A stretch of 64,000 bases of DNA from Hofstenia miamia (lineage: Eukaryota; Xenacoelomorpha; Acoela), in contig SCFE01000092.1 of NCBI GenBank assembly GCA_004352715.1, positions 1,720,465-1,784,464 of the forward strand, in the 5' to 3' direction. The notes under the pieces were generated by a model. That model was not told where the DNA came from. It made no database searches and saw only the letters and a program-made list of their open reading frames with translations. The number at the start of each line of letters is the position of its first letter. The stretch's first letter is position 1. Of the stretch, positions 35,884-46,778 are shown piece after piece. Position numbers and translations under genes: made by a program.

Positions 35884-36699
35884 GTGGGACCAGACGGTAC
35901 GGTACATTTAATTTTGTTAAATAAACTATTTCACAGTTCAGGATGTCAACCGAGCCGATTGTATGGTCTACCAAAAATTCATAAAAGTAACAAAGATCCA
36001 CCATTTAGACCCATTTTGTCAATGATTAACTCAAACACGTATAAATTATCAAAGTGGCTTGACGAACTTCTTAAAAAATATATTCCAACAAAGTATAATC
36101 TGAATGATACATTTGATTTCTTAGACAAACTTAAAGAAGATTTTGAAGAAAACAAAAGAAAAAGAAAATTTATCGCAAGCTTTGATGTGAAGTCGTTATT
36201 TAAAAACATTCCGGTGAAAAAAACAAGAGACCATATCATAAGTCTAATTCCAGAGAATGAAATATCTATCAATCATAACACCCTAAGAAAATTATTGAAT
36301 ATTGCTTGTCTAAACGTAAAATTTATATTTAATGAAAATATTTACGAGCAGATAGATGGAATGGCAATGGGATCACCACTAGGTCCAACTATGGGATCAT
36401 TTGCCATGGATATCATCAAAAAGAATATAGAAGTTTTAAAAATCACAAAGCCCATTGCATATCATAGATATGTTGATGACATTTTTACTATATTCGAAAA
36501 CCAAGATAATGTCGAAAATTTTAAGAATTTTATGAATAATTGCTTAAAAGAGTTACAATTTTCAATTGAATACCCGGTGAACAATACATTATATTTTCTG
36601 GATGTTGCAATAACGTACAATAACCATTCCTACGAAACTAAAATGTACCCAAAAACCAACAAATACCAATCTTTACATTCCATTTCATTCATATTGTGA
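35884..36699 (+). pseudogene. Penelope-like element reverse transcriptase, 5' truncated
   Basis: A 271-codon frame reads SRLYGLPKIHK (the Penelope RT fingers motif), FRPILSMINSNTYKLSKWL, SFDVKSLFKNIPV, IDGMAMGSPLGPTMGSFAMD and HRYVDDIFTIF (catalytic YVDD at 36469-36480), then LYFLDVAI. The order and motifs are those of Penelope/TERT-type RTs, distinct from the CR1 RTs here. The N-terminal part is missing. The frame stops at 36697-36699 and is followed by frameshifted linker up to 36840, so RT and endonuclease are no longer joined. It is linked to the endonuclease block at 36845-37275. Confidence 0.85.
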
Positions 36700-36844
36700 T
36701 TCAAAGTCTAAAATTAATACCATCAAATGCTTACTTAATCATATAATCAAAATTTCCTCAAACTACCAGAATTTAATTGAATCAATCTCTGAATTATATA
36801 ATTAAGAGGTATGTTGATCAACAGCTAACAAAGTACCTGAAGTA

Positions 36845-37275
36845 ATGTGTAACCAAGATCATTCTAATGATAAAGAACCAATATATTGGAAGTTGCCATA
36901 TATTGAAGAGCACCAACAACTGCTTAATCTAAGAATAAAGAAAATTAATGCGAAATTAAGATACACAAGAATAAGACCAATATTAGAAACTAAGAAGACC
37001 TATAATATATTTCGCAACAAAGATCCGATTCAAGAGAGGCTTTTTTCATCAATTGTATATAAGTTTACATGTGAAGAATGTCACCATTCTTACATCAGTG
37101 AAACAAAGCGGCATCTTCAAACTCGGGTTAATGAGCATCTTTCAGGGCACTTAAATTCCGAAATTTATACTCATCAATATCGAGCAAACATCAATAATTT
37201 TAAGATCATTATGAAAACACCTAATACTACGATTTCTGAAGCCCTAATTATTAAGAACTTAAATAAACAAAGACT
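36845..37275 (+). pseudogene. Penelope-like element GIY-YIG endonuclease part
   Basis: The frame reads the connector RIKKINAKLRYTRIRPILETK and then SSIVYKFTCEECHHSYISET followed by KRHLQTRVNEHLSGH. Penelope endonucleases carry VYK..C..C...YIG.T.R.L..R..EH; here the second box is YIS rather than YIG, while the downstream Arg and the NEH box are kept. The piece ends at a single N (37276) and is completed by the allelic copy that follows, which adds a tail to a stop at 38452. Confidence 0.8.
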
Positions 37276-37276
37276 N

Positions 37277-38452
37277 TTGAAGAAAACAAAAGAAAAAGAA
37301 AATTTATCGCAAGCTTTGATGTGAAGTCGTTATTTAAAAACATTCCGGTGAAAAAAACAAGAGACCATATCATAAGTCTAATTCCAGAGAATGAAATATC
37401 TATCAATCATAACACCCTAAGAAAATTATTGAATATTGCTTGTCTAAACGTAAAATTTATATTTAATGAAACTATTTACGAGCAGATAGATGGAATGGCA
37501 ATGGGATCACCACTAGGTCCAACTATGGGATCATTTGCCATGGATATCATCAAAAAGAATATAGAAGTTTTAAAAATCACAAAGCCCATTGCATATCATA
37601 GATATGTTGATGACATTTTTACTATATTCGAAAACCAAGATAATGTCGAAAATTTTAAGAATTTTATGAATAATTGCTTAAAAGAGTTACAATTTTCAAT
37701 TGAATACCCGGTGAACAATACATTATATTTTCTGGATGTTGCAATAACGTACAATAACCATTCCTACGAAACTAAAATGTACCCAAAAACCAACAAATAC
37801 CAATCTTTACATTCCATTTCATTCATATTGTGATTCAAAGTCTAAAATTAATACCATCAAATGCTTACTTAATCATATAATCAAAATTTCCTCAAACTAC
37901 CAGAATTTAATTGAATCAATCTCTGAATTATATAATTAAGAGGTATGTTGATCAACAGCTAACAAAGTACCTGAAGTAATGTGTAACCAAGATCATTCTA
38001 ATGATAAAGAACCAATATATTGGAAGTTGCCATATATTGAAGAGCACCAACAACTGCTTAATCTAAGAATAAAGAAAATTAATGCGAAATTAAGATACAC
38101 AAGAATAAGACCAATATTAGAAACTAAGAAGACCTATAATATATTTCGCAACAAAGATCCGATTCAAGAGAGGCTTTTTTCATCAATTGTATATAAGTTT
38201 ACATGTGAAGAATGTCACCATTCTTACATCAGTGAAACAAAGCGGCATCTTCAAACTCGGGTTAATGAGCATCTTTCAGGGCACTTAAATTCCGAAATTT
38301 ATACTCATCAATATCGAGCAAACATCAATAATTTTAAGATCATTATGAAAACACCTAATACTACGATTTCTGAAGCCCTAATTATTAAGAACTTAAATAA
38401 ACAAAGACTAATGAATAAACAAAGAACGACCAACATATTGAATATCTTTTAG
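37277..38452 (+). repeat. Allelic copy of the Penelope-like element (from RT palm to stop)
   Basis: Starting right after a single N, this repeats 36142-37275 with at least one SNP (aatgaaacta for aatgaaaata near 37467). It contains the same YVDD box, the same frame break between RT and endonuclease, and the intact 3' end (LMNKQRTTNILNIF, stop 38450-38452). It is probably the other haplotype of the same insertion, not a tandem second element. Confidence 0.8.
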
Positions 38453-38455
38453 TGT

Positions 38456-39298
38456 ATCCCACGTAGCCAAATACTGGTGGTCCACCAGTGGCAGATACGG
38501 TGGACCACCAGGTGGGGTTTGGCCACCCGTGCACCAGTGGTCCACTGGTGGCAAAAATATGATTTAAGCATTAGAGCAATGTCTGAAATGTTGCAAAAGC
38601 CAACTTTTATATTGATAGAGTTTAAGCATTGCAGTTTAAACTAACACAAACCCAACAAAGGGTTGAAGGAAATGTTAGCAAGCTCACCATTTACATTGAA
38701 TTTAGATTGGCAATGGAAAGTATAATGAAATTTTTATTATAACCAATAACAACAAGCACACAAAAATGCCCAATTTAGATTAAATTTTCAATTTCCGCAG
38801 AAATTGCAATTTTTAAACATTATTTTTTTCCAATAATTAAAAATATATTTTGCCCAATTTTAAGTACTCATGTAAACATTGATTTCAAGGTCCACGAATA
38901 ATAGTGAATATATTATTTTGAAATTTCATTCTACACATATATCTTATAATTTTTGCAAACAGAAAATTGCAAAAAAAGCTCTTCACAATGAATTTTATAT
39001 CTTTACGAGATCTAAGAGAGCATTATAATGAATAATATTTTACTTGCAAGCATTAGCTCATGTATTATTTACGATTAAGTGTAAATCAGATGTCACTAGT
39101 GGTCCACTGGTGGCTATGAGTGGCTGCAATTGCTACTACTGCCATTACTTATCCACCAGTTGTCCACTAGTGGCTATGAGTGGCTGCAATTGCCACTTCT
39201 GACACTGCTTCCCCACCAGTGGTCCACTGGTAGGAACTGGTGGCCGCCCATGCCACTCATTCCCCACCAGTGGACCACTGGTGGTGGCTACATGGGAT
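38456..39298. mobile_element. Inverted-repeat element (843 bp) with palindrome arrays near both ends
   Basis: The ends ATCCCACGTAGCCA and, reversed, ATCCCATGTAGCCA are inverted repeats. Near the left end are three, and near the right end four, copies of a 21-bp palindrome built of CCACCAGTGG and CCACTGGTGG around a central A or T. The right-hand copies sit in a tandem unit of about 60 bp that also contains TGGCTATGAGTGGCTGCAAT. The middle (about 38570-39085) is plain AT-rich DNA with no coding frame. The left end lies four bases beyond the Penelope stop codon. No clear target duplication was found, so the superfamily is open. Confidence 0.7.
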
Positions 39299-40549
39299 GG
39301 ATATTTAACAAAATTAAATGTAGTGAATTGTAAATTATATTACCACAAAATTTGTATTGACGATGATTTTAAATCGAAACCGGTCGTATAGTATATATAT
39401 ATATATATATATATNNNNNNNNNNNNNNNNNNNNNNNNNNNNNNNNNNNNNNNNNNNNNNNNNNNNNNNNNNNNNNNNNNNNNNNNNNNNNNNNNNNNNN
39501 NNNNNNNNNNNNNNNNNNNNNNNNNNNNNNNNNNNNNNNNNNNNNNNNNNNNNNNNNNNNNNNNNNNNNNNNNNNNNNNNNNNNNNNNNNNNNNNNNNNN
39601 NNNNNNNNNNNNNNNNNNNNNNNNNNNNNNNNNNNNNNNNNNNNNNNNNNNNNNNNNNNNNNNNNNNNNNNNNNNNNNNNNNNNNNNNNNNNNNNNNNNN
39701 NNNNNNNNNNNNNNNNNNNNNNNNNNNNNNNNNNNNNNNNNNNNNNNNNNNNNNNNNNNNNNNNNNNNNNNNNNNNNNNNNNNNNNNNNNNNNNNNNNNN
39801 NNNNNNNNNNNNNNNNNNNNTATATATATATATATATATATAAGCAAAACATTCCCAGCTTAAAACTAAAAATTTGTTTTAATCTTGGCTGGTAAAATTA
39901 CCAGCTTTTTTAAAATTTTTAAACAGCTGCCAGCCGCTCGGTATCCTGTTCCATCCTGTTTTAATGTTATAATGAGCCTTAGCGGCATCCTGCAGATAGT
40001 ACAGCATTTGAACATCAATTAAAATTAAATCCAAAAGGATTTTTTAAAAAATCGATGTGAACAGATGGCTTTCCACGCTCAATTTTTATCTTGATGAAGG
40101 CCAAGTATTGATATCGTCGCTTTTTTGTATTTTTTTGCATTTCTAGTTTAGGCTCCGGCGGTTTGGATACATTTGATGTAGGTTCGGTTTTTTTAAAAAA
40201 CCGCGGCTTCAGTTCGTTTTTTTTTAATTTAGTGGATGATACTATAATAACCATTATCACAGATATCCTCAACTTATTTTCGTAGTTTTACAAAGATTAT
40301 TTTACATATGGTAATAGTACATAGTTTATACGATAGCAAGCTATTTCTAGTTTTATTTTTAACTGATTTAAATAGTCCTTCAGGACTTCTAGTTTTTTCT
40401 TCAAATGAGCTTGACAGTAGCAGTTCTGCAGTCTCATTATCAGGAGGTTCCATCTAAAAGGAAAGCGAAACATTATTCAATGCCTGGCAACCGTTGCAGA
40501 AAATTAATGATTCCCTAATCAAAAGGCAAAAAACTAACAACTAACAGCT
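39299..40549. other. Spacer with (TA)n gap
   Basis: A TA dinucleotide run at 39391-39414 leads into an N gap (39415-39820), and TA resumes to 39842. Beyond that is AT-rich DNA; a lysine-rich 85-codon frame on the minus strand (40015-40272) has no recognisable motif. Confidence 0.5.
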
Positions 40550-40551
40550 AA

Positions 40552-43008
40552 CTAAATTACTTTAACACTAATGAACAGTGCAAAATTGACCTAATATTAA
40601 ATGCTTTCAATTTAAAATTGGCTAACGCAACACTGCCGACTAGAATCACATCATCAAGTACCACGCTAATTGATTACATTGTGCTCGCCGAAACAAATAA
40701 TGCATCATATAGTTTTTACTCATCTGAATGCCCTTTTTCTGACCACTGCATTACATGTATTGAGTTTTCTAAATCTGAATCGTCTTCGAATAATGTCACA
40801 AAGTGGATAAAAATCCGTGAAAATAGTACTGAAAATATTAACAATCTTAAATCGGCAATTTCTTCAGAAAACTGGCTTCCTGTGTATACTGCCCCAAATG
40901 CAAACACAATGTTGATACATTTTTTAGAAATTTTTGAATTTTATCTAAATAAATTTTGTCCAGAAAGGAAAATTATGATTAAATCAAATCATACAAGCAT
41001 TTCGCACACATCTACGATTAGTAAACCATGGATAAATGAATTTTGCAAAACATTGATTCGTGAAAAAAATATCGCATATAGAATATTTAGAACTTCCAAA
41101 ACTCATAGAAATTTTGTTGCATATAAAAAAGCTAGAAATTTATCCAATATTGCAAATCGCAAGGCGTTCAATGAATACATTAGAAATGAATACGCTCGTT
41201 TGCCAAATCAAAAGTCAAAGTGGAAACTTATTCATGATATCAGTAATAGTAAGAAATCTAAATCAAATTGTATTAATTCTATCAAAAATGAAACTGGGAA
41301 AATCATCACAGATACCTATGAAATTTCTAACGAATTAAATCAGACTTTTATTAATCTAGGAAAATACAATGGTCCAACAGTTAAGTATGAAAATAATTCG
41401 TCTAAATTTTTTCAATCCGAATTTTCTTTCCGTTTTACAACAGGTTTAGAAACATTAACAGCAATTCATAAGCTTAAGTTCAACAAATCAAGTGGGCCTT
41501 CCAACATTCCTTCATGGGAACTTAAAGTCACTGCACATGCGATTGCTAGTCCTTTAAATTATATACTTAACGAATGCATACGAAATAATTACTTTCCGGA
41601 TTATTTAAAAACTGCTCATGTTACTCCCATTTTTAAGAAAAACGATCCTGTACTTGCGCAAAATTATAGGCCAATTTCGATAACATCTCCAATAAGCAAA
41701 ATATTCGAGAAATTATTGCACGATCAAATAACAGAACACCTAAATAAATATAATCTTTTGTCAAATACTCAATTTGGATTTCGAAAAAATTTTTCAACTT
41801 CTGATGCACTTTTAAAAGCTACAGAGAATTGGAGATCTTCACTTGATGCAAATAAATTCGTTGCTATTGCTTGCTTAGACCTTTCTAAAGCTTTTGATTC
41901 TATTAATCATAGCATACTTATAGAAAAATTATCACATATGGGATTTTCTTATAATAGCAGAAATTTGTTAACTAGTTATTTGAAGCAAAGATATCAGAGA
42001 GTAAAGATTAGCGATGTTTTTCAGATTGGGCTACCTGTTAATAATGGTGTTCCTCAAGGAACAATTCTTGGTCCCCTTCTTTTCAGTATATACGTAAACG
42101 ATATGCATATGACAACTGATTGTAATTTAATTCAATACGCCGATGATACATGCATATTCAGCGATAATAAATCCATGCACATGGCAATTGAATCGATAGC
42201 ATTAAATTGTAACAAATTATGTACGTATTTCAGGATGCACAGGTTGCTTATAAATGAAGATAAAACTGAATTTTGTATTTTACAGCCCACTAAATATACT
42301 CACGATGTTTCAGCCTTAACCCTTAATGTCAATAATATTAGCATCCCGACTGTAGATAATTTCAAGTACCTAGGAGTAATTTTTGATTCTAAGCTAAATT
42401 TTGAATCTCACATTAATGCAATAGTTCGAAAATTAGCCATTGGTATAAGAAACATGTCAATGATAGTAATGCAATTACCAGCTTGTGCAATAATTCAATT
42501 TTTTCATGCATTTATAATGAGTCATCTAAATTATGCAAATATATTATTCACTGATATAAAAGATGCTTTTTTCAAGAAACTTGATGTGCAATTAAAATGG
42601 GCACTTAATGTCTCAAAGAAAAATTCCGCCAGAACTAAGGACTACATTTCCAAATCAATCCTTTTTCCAAGACAGCTTGTCATTTTGAATACTATGTTGA
42701 CATTTTTTAAACTCATCAAGAACTTACCACCTTATAATACGATTTCAATGCCTGGTTTTATTCATAAACAAAACTCCAGATCAAAACATTTTTCCTGCAT
42801 TAAGTACAGAAAAAAAGTCTTGAAAGAATCATTTATTAATACCGCTATCAGAACATGGAATTCATTACCTAAAGAGATAAAGAATATTGAAAAACTAAGA
42901 GCTTTTAAGAAACAAATTAAAATTTATCTTACGCAAAAGTATATCTCAGGACAATCATGGTTAGGATACAAATTCTACAACCCGTACTTGAAATCTTCTA
43001 GTAATTGA
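40552..43008 (+). CDS. CR1-like ORF2 C-terminal part: end of APE endonuclease plus complete reverse transcriptase
   Basis: An uninterrupted frame of 818 codons is open from 40552; no in-frame ATG marks its 5' limit, because the true start is lost by truncation. In order: endonuclease end (LPTRITSSSTTLIDYI, CPFSDHC with the SDH box), linker (KPWINEFCKTLIREKN, YARLPNQKSKWKLI), RT fingers (HVTPIFKKNDP, NYRPISITSPISKIF), palm with the first catalytic Asp in ACLDLSKAFDSINHS (codon at 41878), NGVPQGTILGPLLFSIYVND, the YADD box at 42136-42147, then thumb (FKYLGVIFDSKLNF) and tail (TWNSLPKEIKNIEKL, SGQSWLGYKFYN). It would make an RT using element RNA as template. No frameshift is seen, which is unusual for this window. 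Confidence 0.88.
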   Translation, partial: LNYFNTNEQCKIDLILNAFNLKLANATLPTRITSSSTTLIDYIVLAETNNASYSFYSSECPFSDHCITCIEFSKSESSSNNVTKWIKIRENSTENINNLKSAISSENWLPVYTAPNANTMLIHFLEIFEFYLNKFCPERKIMIKSNHTSISHTSTISKPWINEFCKTLIREKNIAYRIFRTSKTHRNFVAYKKARNLSNIANRKAFNEYIRNEYARLPNQKSKWKLIHDISNSKKSKSNCINSIKNETGKIITDTYEISNELNQTFINLGKYNGPTVKYENNSSKFFQSEFSFRFTTGLETLTAIHKLKFNKSSGPSNIPSWELKVTAHAIASPLNYILNECIRNNYFPDYLKTAHVTPIFKKNDPVLAQNYRPISITSPISKIFEKLLHDQITEHLNKYNLLSNTQFGFRKNFSTSDALLKATENWRSSLDANKFVAIACLDLSKAFDSINHSILIEKLSHMGFSYNSRNLLTSYLKQRYQRVKISDVFQIGLPVNNGVPQGTILGPLLFSIYVNDMHMTTDCNLIQYADDTCIFSDNKSMHMAIESIALNCNKLCTYFRMHRLLINEDKTEFCILQPTKYTHDVSALTLNVNNISIPTVDNFKYLGVIFDSKLNFESHINAIVRKLAIGIRNMSMIVMQLPACAIIQFFHAFIMSHLNYANILFTDIKDAFFKKLDVQLKWALNVSKKNSARTKDYISKSILFPRQLVILNTMLTFFKLIKNLPPYNTISMPGFIHKQNSRSKHFSCIKYRKKVLKESFINTAIRTWNSLPKEIKNIEKLRAFKKQIKIYLTQKYISGQSWLGYKFYNPYLKSSSN

Positions 43009-43105
43009 AATCTCCTAGTAATTTCTCCCTAGCCTGTTAGATTTATTGTATAGTATACTTTGCTTTTGTATGTATTTGTATGTATGTTTGTATATTTTTG
43101 ACGCT

Positions 43106-43150
43106 ATTCAGATAAATTATCAGTTTTTAATTGTCAATATTTATCTGAAT
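43106..43150 (+). other. 3' UTR hairpin of the CR1-like family
   Basis: ATTCAGATAAAT and ATTTATCTGAAT are perfect reverse complements 21 bases apart, just before the (TTATC)n tail. The same pair occurs at 51975-52020 (minus strand) and, less perfectly, at about 56813, 22125 and 7624. By analogy with L2/CR1-clade LINEs it is probably recognised by the RT. Confidence 0.8.
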
Positions 43151-43178
43151 AAAGAATATCTTATCCTATCTTATCTTA

Positions 43179-44682
43179 ACAAGTGCAATAAGTCAGTGAT
43201 ATTTAGAATTTAGATATGAATTAAACTTTTAGAATTCAGAACTTTAAATTTAGAACTTTGGGACTTTTAGAAGTTTATGACTTTAGAAATACATTAAACG
43301 AATAGAAGATGAAGATTATGAAAGTGACAAACATATACAAGCACGAGATATAGGATAGTCATGCTTAATTACTATTTTGCATCTTCAAAAATCTCAAACC
43401 AAAACCGTCCAGTTCCAAAAGTCTATTTCAGTTAGGTTTGTTAAAAACCGCGGTTTTGTTTATCAGTTTGGTATACCACCACGCCCTATGCCAGTTCTAC
43501 AATGCCAATACCAGGCCCAATAAAATGACTGGTTCTGCTGGACTAATATGGAAATGAATGAAAAATGATTCATTAATTTCCTTTATAGAATTATCTATAT
43601 TTACATTAGTAAGGTCTAAAGCACTAGAATATATTTTNGCTTTTAAGAAACAAATTAAAATTTATCTTACGCAAAAGTATATCTCAGGACAATCATGGTT
43701 AGGATACAAATTCTACAACCCGTACTTGAAATCTTCTAGTAATTTCTCCCTAGCCTGCTAGATTTATTGCATAGTATACTTTGATTTTGTATGTATTTGT
43801 ATGTATGTTTGTATATTTTTGACGCTATTCAGATAAATTATCGGTTTTTAATTGTCAATATTTATCTGAATAAAGAATATCTTATCCTATCTTATCTTAA
43901 CAAGTGCAATAAGTCAGTGATATTTAGAATTTAGATATGAATTAAACTTTTAGAATTCAGAACTTTAAATTTAGAACTTTGGGACTTTTAGAAGTTTATG
44001 ACTTTAGAAATACATTAAACGAATAGAAGATGAAGATTATGAAAGTGACAAACATATACAAGCACGAGATATAGGATAGTCATGCTTAATTACTATTTTG
44101 CATCTTCAAAAATCTCAAACCAAAACCGTCCAGTTCCAAAAGTCTATTTCAGTTAGGTTTGTTAAAAACCGCGGTTTTGTTTATCAGTTTGGTATACCAC
44201 CACGCCCTATGCCAGTTCTACAATGCCAATACCAGGCCCAATAAAATGACTGGTTCTGCTGGACTAATATGGAAATGAATGAAAAATGATTCATTAATTT
44301 CCTTTATAGAATTATCTATATTTACATTAGTAAGGTCTAAAGCACTAGAATATATTTTTGTCTTGTAAAAGGGGGCGCCATTCTGCTGAAAATCTCGTCA
44401 GAGCAGGCTATTGCCCCCTCTATCCCTCCTATACATCTGCCACTGCTGCAAATAATAAAATCACAGTTTGAATCAACTGAAGACTACAAAACGCAAAAAC
44501 AACAAACATAAAATAATATTCTGTTCATTTCATATCAAGACTTAGGAAAAATATAAAATGTAATTTAACTCAGGAAGGAGTACATCATCATCCAAAATTC
44601 CGTATTTAGCTCATAGTGCAATGTTACTCTAAAAATAGACTACACTCTATAAATACAGTCATCAACCATTGAGAAAAATATG
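43179..44682. other. Flank of copy 4, with an unmerged allelic repeat
   Basis: 42901-43637 (ORF2 end, 3' UTR and flank) is repeated at 43639-44357 after a single N at 43638, with an 18-bp indel and SNPs. The extra ORF2 tail at 43639-43761 is part of this artefact. The rest is AT-rich flank; it includes the 14-bp palindrome AAAACCGCGGTTTT at 43444-43457. Confidence 0.75.
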
Positions 44683-46778
44683 AGTAGTATAGAAAAGATT
44701 TATTTTTCCAAACTTTCTTTAATGGAATCTGATTACATGTTATTAAGGGTTCTAAATTGATTCATTTCATGTCAATTACTCACTGTGATTTCAAGGATAA
44801 CATAATAGCAGTATAGGAAGGGCAGTGTTGGTTACAATGGGACACCCTGAAGTTCTCATAACACTTAGCTGGCTCAGAGATATCAAGGCAGGTACTTGCA
44901 AATGTTAATTAGTGACTCACATACTTGAAATTAGTGCTGCTAATGGATTTTTGATATTTTAAGAATACCACTAATGGATTTTTGACATTTTTTAAGATGA
45001 TCACTAATGGATTTTCAAGTAGGCATTTTAATTAGTGATTCATGACATTTGCAGACAAATGATTCATTTACATGATGGGGTCAATTTAGTTTACAATGAT
45101 TCATTTACATGTCATGAGCTCTCAATTTAGTTTACATTTGCAGCATGATTTTGATATAGTGACTAATTTATATGCTAATTACATTATACATTTTCTTTAA
45201 TATACACAGCTATATCACATATTATGAACACTTACATGCCTTTGCATACACTGGGTTTTACATCGCATTTGTGATAATGCATTACTGGGTAATTTTTACA
45301 TAAAAATTTCTGCAACTTGACTGTTTACAGTGTAAATCATTTAGCTCATTTTTTGGGAACTTTCAAAAAAGTCTACATTTTTCCGCACAGGTGGTGGGGA
45401 CATCATTTCCTGTGTTAGCAAGTTATAATCACATGATAGTGGTGGGGTTTTGCATAGATCATCAAATAGGCTACCCAATGAACCATATGCTAGCATTGCA
45501 ACAGACATTTGTCAGTAAGAATAAGAAATTCGAGTTTGCATAGAAGAAAAATAATGATTTTATCTGATGAAATGAGGTGAATATATAGATTGACAACCAA
45601 TGGAAATACATCAGAAATTATGAAAATATTCATTTGTTGGAAAAAAACATGATATGATAACCATGTTAACAACGTATATTAACAAAAAACGAAAATGTAG
45701 ACTTTTTTGAAAGTTCCCAAAAAATGAGTTAAATGATTTACACTGTAAACAGTCAAGATGGGGAAGACAATTGCATTGTTTTTTACTATAGGCCGTCTTT
45801 GCTTGTGTTGAGTCTTGTGTTTTTCTTTTGCAGGCGCAGGTGCTGGGGACATTATCTCCTGTGTTAGTGGGTTATAACCATATGATGGTGGCGGGGTTTT
45901 GCATAGATCATCAAATAGGCTACCCAATGAACCAGATGCTAGTGTTTCAAAAGATATTTGTCAGTAAGAATAAGAAGGTCAAGTTTGTGTAGAAGAAAAT
46001 AATGATTTTATCCAATGAAATGAATTGAATATATAGATTGACCAGCCAATGGAAATACATCGGAAATTATGAAAAATATTCATTGGTTGGAAAAAACATG
46101 ATATGATAACTGTGTTAACAATGTACATTAACAAAAAACGAAACTGTAGTCTTTTTTGAAAGTTCCCAAAATATGCATTATAACAAATGTGATGTAAAAC
46201 CCAGTTTATGCAAATGTGTGTAAGTTTACATAACATGTGATATAGCCATGTATATTAACAAGAAACATGTAATCAAATTAGCCATATAAATTAGTCACTA
46301 TATCAAAAACATGCTGTGAATGTAAACTAAATTGAGACCTCATGACATGTAAATGAATCATTGTAAACTAAATTGCCCCCAATATGTAAATGATTCATTG
46401 CAAACTAAATTGGTCTTTAAATGTCATCAACCACTAATTAAAATGGCTACATGAAAATCCATTAGTGATAATCTTAAAAAATGTCAAAAATCCATTAGTG
46501 GTATTCTTAAAATGTCAAAAATCCATTAGCAGCACTAATGTCAATTATGTGAGTCACTAATTATTATTTGCAAACACCCCCTCAATACCTCTGAATCAGC
46601 TAAATGTTACAAGAACTTCAGGGTGTTGCATTGTAACCGACAGTGCCTTTCCTATACTACTATTATGTTATCCTTGAAATCACAGTGAGTAATTGACATG
46701 AAATGAATCAATTTAGAACCCCTAATAACATGTAATCAGATTCCATTAAAGAAAGTTTGAAAAAATAAATCTTCTATG
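44683..46778. mobile_element. Long-inverted-repeat (foldback) element B
   Basis: The left arm (44683 to about 45345) and right arm (about 46150-46778) are reverse complements over about 600 bp with scattered differences. The left terminus AGTAGTATAGAAAAG resembles the ends of element A (AGTAGTAATA) and of the arm at 49329. Each arm carries tandem modules of a CACTAATGGATTTTTGACAT type. The centre holds two direct copies of about 310 bp (about 45400-45710 and 45840-46160), each encoding the same peptide on the minus strand, and a smaller inverted pair (ACTTTCAAAAAAGTCTAC). No transposase is seen. The right terminus is eroded and no target duplication is evident. Confidence 0.7.
45787..45938 (-). 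other. Exon-like coding block inside element B (unrecognised peptide)
   Basis: On the minus strand a CTTACTGAC branch-like site and ACACTAG acceptor precede a frame reading SLGSLFDDLCKTPPPSYGYN, then PLTQEIMSPAPAPA and a basic KEKHKTQHKQRRP, ending at a GTAAAA donor (45786). The second copy (about 45388-45489, minus) keeps the acceptor and the first half of the frame with mostly conservative changes (SLFDDLCKTPPLSCDYN). I do not recognise the protein. It may be a captured host exon or the last exon of an element gene. Confidence 0.4.

Larger units (their letters stand above)
40550..43178 (+). mobile_element. CR1-like non-LTR retrotransposon copy 4, 5' truncated, RT intact
   Basis: This insertion begins inside the endonuclease domain (about 40550) and runs without interruption through ORF2, a 3' UTR, the terminal hairpin (43106-43150) and a (TTATC)n-type tail (43151-43178). 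It is the best preserved RT in the window. Truncation of the 5' part, including most of the endonuclease, is the usual outcome of incomplete reverse transcription, so it should not retrotranspose by itself. Confidence 0.9.

Noticed and set aside
37277-38452. A second, tandem Penelope-like element
   Set aside because: It directly follows a single N and matches the first to SNP level, including the same frame breaks, so an unmerged allele is more likely.
38470-39285. CRISPR-like array from the repeated palindrome
   Set aside because: Eukaryotic context, irregular spacing, inverted-repeat ends and similar rather than unique spacers point to a transposable element.
43558-43761. Short gene containing a CR1-like C-terminus
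   Set aside because: It is the allelic repeat of the copy 4 tail joined through the single N at 43638.
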